From: JAISFI01 sp031552425
GTDB lineage: Bacteria; Bacteroidota; Bacteroidia; Bacteroidales; Azobacteroidaceae
DNA length: 12,171 nucleotides
Assembly: GCA_031552425.1 (NCBI GenBank)
Contig: JAVBMM010000065.1
Location: 1 to 12,171, forward strand
Direction: 5' to 3'
Shown here: in pieces, positions 7,052-12,171 of the stretch
How the letters are laid out: every line of letters begins with the position of its first letter
Numbering within the stretch: position 1 is the first letter of the stretch
The notes under the pieces: model-generated
What the model was told of the DNA's origin: nothing
Seen by the model: the letters and a program-made list of their open reading frames with translations, nothing else
Databases searched by the model: none
Program-made: the position numbers and the translations under genes

Positions 7052-7849
7052 TTAGAATTGAGTATTAAATCCTACAAAAGTTTGGAACTTAGGTTGACCT
7101 TCTCCTTTCGCTAATACAGAGAATTGAGGTTCTGCAAAAATATTAAATACTATGCTATTTACTTTTACTACCTTACCTATACCTAAACCTAAAGGAATGT
7201 TGTAGTTCCCATTAGTTAAGTCGAAAGACCAAATACCGGTACTTCTCAAATAAGTGCCTCCGCCGATTTGCCAAATCCCGAACAATTGAGCAGTTAGCAT
7301 GTCAACTTCTTTAGCACTGCTGGAAGTTTCTGCAAAATCTGTTTGCCATTGTAGTAAAGCTCCGGATTGAAGTAATGGATTGCTGGCGAAAAAAGCTAAT
7401 GCGGCTAATCCTGCTTGCCATTTATCGGAACTGAATCCGTTGGTTCCTGTTGGTGCAGTGATCAATGGGCCGACACCAAATTTATTTCCTCCTTTTTCAA
7501 TTGCATAAATAGCGAATAGGTTGAAATCACCTAATCCTGATTCAGGATTTATTTCCGGACCTGATGAAGTCATTATGGGCAAAGTTCCACGTAAAAGAAA
7601 CTTTCCAATGGGCTGTGCATACCTGAACAATAATTGATTAGCCCCATAATCCGGCATCCCATAAAGATCGCTTATTATGTAATTGTGTAGATTGAAAGCC
7701 TTGGTATGAGCCATCGGGTCGTTGGCTTTCTTAAGGGTTTCTGCGTCTAATGCTCCATGAGCAACAGGACCGTTTTGTGCTTTGAGACTGATTGTAATGC
7801 ATAACATCAGGGCACAAATAATCAAAATCTTTTTTGTTAGCTTATTCAT
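7052..7849 (-). CDS. Outer-membrane beta-barrel protein, 'MetA-pathway of phenol degradation'-like (putative channel)
   Basis: The 265-residue protein has a signal peptide (NKLTKKILIICALMLC..., cleavage near LKA before Gln25) and then a pattern of alternating polar and hydrophobic strands with Gly turns. It ends FVGFNTQF, with the C-terminal Phe typical of outer-membrane barrels. Stretches such as QLLFRYAQPIGKFLLRGTLP, GLGDFNLFAIYAI, KFGVGPLITAPTG and YNIPLGLGIGKVVKV match the general look of the PF13557 family, whose members are also annotated 'neuromedin U' and are often found near arylsulfatase genes. It may let small molecules, perhaps sulfate esters, across the outer membrane; this is inferred from the neighbour, not shown. 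It is divergent from the CNNM/CBS gene. A half-match promoter lies upstream on the minus strand (TTTG 7905-7902, TATATTTT 7880-7873, spacing 21). Confidence 0.72.
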   Translation of the reverse strand: MNKLTKKILIICALMLCITISLKAQNGPVAHGALDAETLKKANDPMAHTKAFNLHNYIISDLYGMPDYGANQLLFRYAQPIGKFLLRGTLPIMTSSGPEINPESGLGDFNLFAIYAIEKGGNKFGVGPLITAPTGTNGFSSDKWQAGLAALAFFASNPLLQSGALLQWQTDFAETSSSAKEVDMLTAQLFGIWQIGGGTYLRSTGIWSFDLTNGNYNIPLGLGIGKVVKVNSIVFNIFAEPQFSVLAKGEGQPKFQTFVGFNTQF

Positions 7850-7967
7850 ATTATTAATGTTTTTAGAGTAATAAAATATATTTTTGTTTTGTATATAATA
7901 ACAAACATTCCTGCATTTAGTTTTTAATTCGTATAAAAGCCCGGATAGATTTGGATAGTTGGGAGTA

Positions 7968-7998
7968 TTTGTATAGCTATAATATATTCTTATATTTG
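7968..7998 (+). promoter_or_regulatory. Bacteroidota consensus promoter with a very short leader
   Basis: TTTG (7968-7971), 19 bases, then TATATTTG (7991-7998) matches both promoter boxes and the ideal spacing. The start of transcription should be near 8004-8007, only about 8-12 bases before the ATG at 8015, too short for a normal ribosome binding site. It probably drives both the CNNM/CBS gene and the lyase gene after it. Confidence 0.8.
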
Positions 7999-8014
7999 CA
8001 AGAGCATATAATAA

Positions 8015-9286
8015 ATGACAATGGAAATTATTATTATAATTATCCTTATATTATTGAACGGAATATTTTCTATGTCCGAAATTGCTCTTGTTTCTGCCCG
8101 GAAGAATCGTTTGGAAGCGGCAATAAAAAAGGGAAGTAAAGGAGCAAAAATTGCCTTGCAGTTATCGAATGAGCCTGATAAATTTCTTTCTACCGTTCAG
8201 ATTGGGATCACATTGATAGGTATTTTGACCGGTTTATATTCAGGAGAAGTTTTTGCTCATGATTTAGCCAAAATCATTGCTCGCGCAGATGTATTAGCAC
8301 CTTATTCGTTGGCAATAGCTACCATTACAATTGTTCTGGTTGTTACTTATTTAACTATTGTATTCGGAGAGTTGGTTCCGAAGCGATTAGGACTGAGTAA
8401 GGCTGAACGTATATCAAAAATAATAGCACAGCCAATGTTGTTGCTTTCTTTTATTATGACACCGATGGTTTGGATATTGTCAAAAAGTACGGTATTGGTC
8501 TTAACAGTACTTGGTATTAAGGGAGATGAAGGAAAAGTAACTGAAGAAGAAATAAAGATACTTGTGAAGGAAGGAGTTGATACAGGAGAAGTACAAGCTG
8601 TAGAACATGAAATAGTTGGCCGTGTATTTAATCTTGGAGATCGTGATATTGATTCTATCATGACTCACCGGAGTGATTTTGTTTGGCTCCATATTAAAGA
8701 TGATAAAACAGCAATACGTAAAAAAGTCATGGCAAATATGCATGATGTATATCCTGTAAAATTGGATCATTATGGTCAAATGGTCGGTATAGTATATTTG
8801 AAAGATTTATTCGGGAACATTGATGCAGATGATTTTTCTTTGGAAAAACTGCTGTCTTCTGCATGTTATCTTCCTGATAACAAGAGTGTATATAGTGCGT
8901 TGGAATATTTCAAAGATAATAGTGTAAAACATGGATTTGTCATCGATGAATTCGGAGAAATAAAAGGTATTGTCACCCTTACGGATATTATGGAAGCATT
9001 GGTTGGAGAAGTAATAGAAGAAGGAGAAGAAAAGGATATACAAGAAAGAGAAGATGGCAGTTTGTTAGTAGATGGGCATTGTTCTTTCTATAGTTTTTTA
9101 GAGTTTATCGGAAAAGAAGATTTGTACAAAGTTTTTGATTATAATACATTAAGTGGATTGATTCTGGAAGAGTTGGAACACATACCTTATGAAGGAGAAA
9201 AATTATCTTGGCAAGGAATCGATTTTGAAATCATAGACATGGATGGAGCCAAGATTGATAAAGTTTTAGTTAATTTGAACACCTAA
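8015..9286 (+). CDS. CNNM/CorC (HlyC)-family membrane protein with CBS domains
   Basis: The 423-residue protein has a DUF21/CNNM transmembrane domain (helices about 4-24, 60-80, 97-120, 138-165) with the conserved FGELVPKRLGL (117-127). Two CBS repeats follow (about 205-265 and 280-335, the second ending in DEFGEIKGIVTLTDIMEALVG), then a C-terminal CorC_HlyC domain (about 345-420, GLILEELEHIPYEGEKL). This is the full standard layout. Family members such as CorC and MpfA are linked to Mg2+ export or homeostasis; the older 'hemolysin' name is not supported by mechanism. The start could be Met1 or Met3 (MTMEIII); Met1 is only some ten bases from the predicted transcript start. The lyase gene follows after 20 bases, so they are likely co-transcribed though their functions look unrelated. 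Confidence 0.92.
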   Translation: MTMEIIIIIILILLNGIFSMSEIALVSARKNRLEAAIKKGSKGAKIALQLSNEPDKFLSTVQIGITLIGILTGLYSGEVFAHDLAKIIARADVLAPYSLAIATITIVLVVTYLTIVFGELVPKRLGLSKAERISKIIAQPMLLLSFIMTPMVWILSKSTVLVLTVLGIKGDEGKVTEEEIKILVKEGVDTGEVQAVEHEIVGRVFNLGDRDIDSIMTHRSDFVWLHIKDDKTAIRKKVMANMHDVYPVKLDHYGQMVGIVYLKDLFGNIDADDFSLEKLLSSACYLPDNKSVYSALEYFKDNSVKHGFVIDEFGEIKGIVTLTDIMEALVGEVIEEGEEKDIQEREDGSLLVDGHCSFYSFLEFIGKEDLYKVFDYNTLSGLILEELEHIPYEGEKLSWQGIDFEIIDMDGAKIDKVLVNLNT

Positions 9287-9306
9287 TTATTTTTTTATAT
9301 TATACC

Positions 9307-11256
9307 ATGAATAAATTTCTCTTAAGCATTTTAATGCTTTTTGTATCATGCGGTGCTTTTGCCCAAGGACAAAACCTAATGAGCAGTAAATACTCATTAC
9401 AAGAATTACAAAATGTCTTGATTCCTCAATCGGATTGGGAACCATTTCCTCATTTGCAGAATCGTAGCGGTTGGGAGAAAGCTGATAGTAAGATGAAGAA
9501 AGCGTATGTTAAAAGGGCAGAATCGTATTTAAGTTATGAATGGCCTATCATTCCCGCTACTTTATCATTATTAATTGTTCGTACGGGAAATCGTAGTCAG
9601 TACGAGGCTATTAGCTTTAAAAAAAGAACGGTATTGGGGACTCTTCTTTTAGCAGAAGTTGCAGAAAATAAAGGCCGTTTTATGGATCAGATCATTAATG
9701 GGGTATGGTCTATTTGTGAAGAATCCTGGTGGGGAGTTCCGGCACATTTGCCTAAAAACAAAGAATTATCAGGATTGATGGATGTAAGTGCACCTTTTGT
9801 CGATTTATTTGCTGCAGAAACAGGTACCTATTTAGCCTGGATAGACTATTTCCTGGGAGAAAAATTAGATGCAGTTTCTCCTCAGATTCGTAAAAGGATA
9901 TACAATGAAGTGAACTATAGATTGATGCAACCTTTAATGAATCAACATCATGGATGGATGGGTAAAAATGCTAATGGTAGAGCTCCAAACAATTGGAACC
10001 CATGGATCTGTTCCAATTGGATCAATTTTGTGTTATTATTGGAGAAAGATAATACAAAACGGACTGAAATGATTGCCAAAGCATTGAAAGTGTTGGATGA
10101 GTTTGTCAATCCATATCCTTTGGACGGAGGATGTGATGAAGGCCCGAATTACTGGAGTGCAGCAGCAGCAGCTTTATATGATAATGTAGCAATGCTTAAT
10201 CTTGCCAGTAATGATGCTTTTCGATATGTATATGAAGATGAGAAATTTAAAAATATGGGAAGATTTATCTATCGAGCGCAGATCAGTAAAGACTATTTTC
10301 TCAATTTCGCGGATGCTGATCCTAAACCTGGAATATCAGCTACAATGGTTTACCGTTATGGAAAAGACATTAAAGACCAGGATATGATGGATTTTGGTGC
10401 TTTTTATCGTCGACCGGGAAATGGTTCCATAGGTAAGTTTCATTTTTTTCGGAATTTTTTTGCCTTATTTATACAAGATGAATTATGGCAGGCTAAACAA
10501 CGATTACCTTTGCCTAAAGATGTTTGGTTGCCTGATCTTCAGGTAGCAATTGCCCGTGATTTTGATGGTTCTACCGATGGATTTTATGTGGCTGCTAAAG
10601 GGGGGCATAATGATGAGAGCCATAACCATAATGATATTGGTAATTTTGTTGTGTTTTATAATGGCCAGCCACTTTTGATTGATGTGGGTAGAGGAGCCTA
10701 TACGGCAAAAACATTCAGTTCCCAAAGATATGATATTTGGTATAATTGTTCGGACTATCATAATTTGCCGACGATCAACGGTGAGAATCAACAGCCTGGA
10801 AGTAAGTATAAAGCATCTGCTGTTGAATATAAACACAGTAAATCAGGGATGAAATTTTCTTTGGATATTGCTTCAGCTTATCCACAAGAGGCGGGAATTA
10901 AAAGTTGGAAGAGGGGCATTCAATTGGATCGTGGTAAAAATGTAATTATTAAAGATGTTACGGAACTTCAAAAGGCAGAATCAGTAATACAACATTTGAT
11001 GACATGTTATCCGGTGGATGTTAATTCCAAAGGAGAAGTAGCTATACATTATCAACCTCAGGGAGAAGAACCAAGAGATTTTATAGTCAAATATAACCCA
11101 AAGCAAATGAAAGCTTCTGTGGAGAAAATAAAACTTGAATCGGAAGAAGATCAAGGAATTATTGGTCGATGGGGAGATGTGATTCACCGGATCAATTTTG
11201 AAACGATCGTTCCTAAGGCAAAAGACACTTTTTTGTTTGAAATTACAGTAAAATAG
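9307..11256 (+). CDS. Secreted heparinase II/III-family polysaccharide lyase
   Basis: The 649-residue protein has a signal peptide (hydrophobic 4-14, AFA before Gln20; Cys15 is not in a good lipobox) and the layout of heparinase II/III-type lyases. There is an alpha/alpha toroid from about 60 to 370, with NNWNPWICSNWINFVLLL (228-245) and DEGPNYWSAAA (277-287, Tyr282 a candidate catalytic Tyr). A C-terminal beta-sheet domain from about 410 carries GGHNDESHNHNDIGNFVVF (432-450) and LIDVGRGAY (457-465), the His/Asn cluster that holds metal or substrate in PL12/PL15/PL17/PL21 relatives. It should cut uronic-acid-containing polysaccharides by beta-elimination in the periplasm or outside the cell. 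The exact PL family and substrate (heparan sulfate, alginate, others) cannot be assigned. No SusC/SusD genes are next to it; it follows the CNNM/CBS gene by 20 bases. Confidence 0.86.
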   Translation: MNKFLLSILMLFVSCGAFAQGQNLMSSKYSLQELQNVLIPQSDWEPFPHLQNRSGWEKADSKMKKAYVKRAESYLSYEWPIIPATLSLLIVRTGNRSQYEAISFKKRTVLGTLLLAEVAENKGRFMDQIINGVWSICEESWWGVPAHLPKNKELSGLMDVSAPFVDLFAAETGTYLAWIDYFLGEKLDAVSPQIRKRIYNEVNYRLMQPLMNQHHGWMGKNANGRAPNNWNPWICSNWINFVLLLEKDNTKRTEMIAKALKVLDEFVNPYPLDGGCDEGPNYWSAAAAALYDNVAMLNLASNDAFRYVYEDEKFKNMGRFIYRAQISKDYFLNFADADPKPGISATMVYRYGKDIKDQDMMDFGAFYRRPGNGSIGKFHFFRNFFALFIQDELWQAKQRLPLPKDVWLPDLQVAIARDFDGSTDGFYVAAKGGHNDESHNHNDIGNFVVFYNGQPLLIDVGRGAYTAKTFSSQRYDIWYNCSDYHNLPTINGENQQPGSKYKASAVEYKHSKSGMKFSLDIASAYPQEAGIKSWKRGIQLDRGKNVIIKDVTELQKAESVIQHLMTCYPVDVNSKGEVAIHYQPQGEEPRDFIVKYNPKQMKASVEKIKLESEEDQGIIGRWGDVIHRINFETIVPKAKDTFLFEITVK

Positions 11257-11279
11257 TTATTATTTAGGGAATTGATAAA

Positions 11280-11632
11280 TGGAATATTTCACATAAATAT
11301 ATCTTAAAAAGCATCGGCCAGGTAGGTGAAAAAGAAGTCGCCAAAATGATTTCGGACGAAACTACACTTAAGCGCAAAGAAGCCGAAATGGCCTTGGATC
11401 AATTACAAAAGGTGTTGATTCGTTTGTTGTTAGATGGTCATACAGTACAATTAGGAGATTGGGGTTCTTTTCACCTTACTTGTAACAGCAAAGGCAGTGA
11501 AACCAAAGAAGAGGTAACTGCTAATAGCATTGATAACCTGAATATTCGTTTTAGCCTGGAAAGCAGCTGAAAGAGGCGATACAGAAGGCTACTTTTATGT
11601 CAGCTGGTTCGTTGTCCGCCAAGAAAGCTTAA
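11280..11632 (+). pseudogene. Broken HU-related DNA-binding protein gene (no start, C-terminal frameshift)
   Basis: From 11280 the frame reads ...KYILKSIGQVGEKEVAKM then an HU-type core (KEAEMALDQLQKVLIRLL, GHTVQLGDWGSFHLTCNSKG, ANSIDNLNIRF), matching the Bacteroidales HU-related family (TIGR01201). Two lesions are visible. In this frame there is a stop at 11265-11267 and no ATG/GTG/TTG before the Met at 11346, which is inside the fold, so the usual first 20-30 residues are gone. Near 11553 one base appears lost from the expected Arg codon, so the frame stops at TGA 11568-11570. One frame over, from 11555, it continues PGKQLKEAIQKATFMSAGSL...KKA and stops at TAA 11630-11632, the normal family ending. 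The 5' flank has no leader of its own, lying 24 bases after the lyase stop. A sequencing error could explain the frameshift but not the missing N-terminus. If read from 11346, a 74-residue partial protein could be made. Confidence 0.8.
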
Positions 11633-11918
11633 GCATCAGGTTTTGTCTTAACGAAGCTTTTGTTTGGAAGTAACGAGCTGACAGATTCGTAGTAACGTTT
11701 CTCCAGCTTCGTAATAATGATTTCTGGTTAGGGTCACTGTTGTTCTCTGTTAGGCTTGCTTCTCAAGTTGGTGTTGCTTCGCAACTATGACACCCCTCCT
11801 AGATTCCAAAAGGGAATTCTTCTTTTATTTATATTTTTTAAACAGTTTATAAAATATTGCAATAATTTTTCATTCAAGACGTTTATTTTCTTGTAGCCGC
11901 TGATCGAATAATTCGTTA
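11633..11918 (+). other. Structured non-coding stretch between HU relic and PorP/SprF gene
   Basis: No convincing gene is present in 286 bases. The sequence holds short inverted and direct repeats: ACGAAGCT (11651-11658) against AGCTTCGT (11705-11712), AGTAACG twice (11669-11675 and 11691-11697), and a tight hairpin GTTGC-TTC-GCAAC (11773-11785) that is alternatively enclosed by GGTGT/ACACC (11770-11794). From about 11825 it becomes AT-rich leader for the next gene. No exact promoter consensus is seen before 11919. It may be 3' tail of the old HU locus or a small untranslated RNA; I cannot choose between these. Confidence 0.4.
11801..11835 (+). terminator. Possible Rho-independent terminator after the HU relic region
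   Basis: AGA-TTCC (11801-11807) pairs with GGAA-TCT (11813-11820) with one bulged T at 11817 around a short A-rich loop, then a T-rich run TCTTTTATTTATATTTTT follows. The stem is short and imperfect. It is well placed to end any transcript coming from the lyase or HU relic before the PorP/SprF gene. Confidence 0.4.
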
Positions 11919-12171
11919 ATGAAAAAAAAAACGGTATTAATTACATTTTTGGTTGTATTTGTGCCATTGTTACTAAAAGCGCAATACGATGCACAATTCA
12001 GTAATTATTGGGCGGCACTTAATTATTTTAATCCTGCGGTGGCGGGACAGACTTCCAATTTGGAAATGACAGCGATGTATCGCATGCAGTGGCTTGGTTT
12101 CGAAAATGCTCCGAAATCTTTTTTTATATGCGGAGATATGCCTATTCGTTTTTTAGAAAGAACACATGGCG
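11919..12171 (+). CDS. PorP/SprF-family outer-membrane protein (type IX secretion), 5' part
   Basis: The gene runs off the right edge; 84 codons are visible. After a signal peptide (MKKKTVLITFLVVFVPLLLK, cleavage near KA before Gln23) the mature start reads QYDAQFSNYWAALNYFNPAVAG, the strong signature of the PorP/SprF family (D-x-Q-F-S-x-Y...N-P-A-x-A-G), followed by YRMQWLGFENAPKSFFI, which matches the usual Q-W-x-G-x-x-x-A-P motif. Members are outer-membrane barrels that partner the Bacteroidota type IX secretion system, often paired with a specific secreted surface adhesin encoded nearby. Any partner would lie beyond the window. The start ATG is followed at once by a run of ten A (codons 2 to 5). 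No Shine-Dalgarno is seen. Confidence 0.9.
   Translation, partial: MKKKTVLITFLVVFVPLLLKAQYDAQFSNYWAALNYFNPAVAGQTSNLEMTAMYRMQWLGFENAPKSFFICGDMPIRFLERTHG

Noticed and set aside
8501..8779. Minus-strand open frame within the CNNM/CBS gene
   Set aside because: It lies wholly opposite a clear gene with conserved motifs and has no recognisable features; the same applies to antisense frames within the lyase, NDH-2 and pEtN transferase genes.
9355..9366. Cys15 of the lyase as a lipoprotein cleavage site
   Set aside because: Residues before it (FVS) are a poor lipobox, while AFA before Gln20 fits signal peptidase I.
10442..10461. Two runs of seven T in the lyase gene as phase-variation tracts
   Set aside because: Such runs are common in AT-rich coding sequence and encode a conserved-looking Phe-rich strand; no other sign of switching.
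11640..11800. Fairly long open frame on the minus strand opposite the structured stretch
   Set aside because: No start codon with support, no recognisable domain, low-complexity Ser/Asn/Arg content; it looks like a shadow of non-coding DNA.
1..12171. CRISPR arrays, tRNA/rRNA genes, transposases, integrases or toxin-antitoxin pairs
   Set aside because: Looked for on both strands by eye; no regular repeats with spacers, no tRNA-like cloverleaf ends and no matching protein motifs were seen.

Overview
The window looks like a piece of chromosome from a member of the Bacteroidota, probably of the order Bacteroidales. The base composition is AT-rich and start codons generally lack a Shine-Dalgarno sequence. 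Two promoters match the Bacteroidota consensus exactly (TTTG, 19 bases, TAnnTTTG). The genes also fit: a PorP/SprF-family protein, a Bacteroidales HU-related protein, sulfatases needing formylglycine, a heparinase II/III-type lyase, and a 2-hydroxyacid-dehydrogenase-like protein of a type I associate with Bacteroides. The species cannot be fixed from sequence alone.

Layout from left to right. (1) 1-412, plus: the 3' end of a phosphodiester glycosidase (NAGPA-like) gene. (2) 505-1389, plus: an NAD-binding 2-hydroxyacid dehydrogenase relative with its own consensus promoter and an AT-rich inverted repeat. It ends tail to tail with, and overlaps by 18 bases, the next group. (3) 5148-1372, minus: a tight three-gene unit of an EptA-like phosphoethanolamine transferase, a type II NADH dehydrogenase, and an aspartate-dehydrogenase/DUF108 protein. 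(4) 7849-5296, minus: an outer-membrane beta-barrel of the 'MetA-pathway of phenol degradation' type, then a secreted arylsulfatase closed by a strong terminator. (5) 8015-11256, plus: a CorC/HlyC-type CNNM-CBS membrane protein followed 20 bases later by a secreted heparinase II/III-like lyase, read from a consensus promoter with a very short leader. (6) 11280-11918: a broken HU-like DNA-binding gene (no start, one-base frameshift near the 3' end) and a structured non-coding stretch. (7) 11919 to the right edge, plus: the 5' part of a PorP/SprF-like gene.

Shared themes are envelope and glycan work (pEtN transferase, sulfatase with a possible partner channel, lyase, NAGPA-like hydrolase, CNNM protein, PorP/SprF) and NAD(H) use (NDH-2, DUF108 protein, 2-hydroxyacid dehydrogenase relative). 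I see no SusC/SusD pair, CRISPR array, tRNA, rRNA, transposase or obvious defence system. The least ordinary items are two dehydrogenase-fold proteins that seem to lack their families' catalytic residues, lying tail to tail, and the decaying HU-like gene. I do not see strong evidence for a wholly new multi-gene system.
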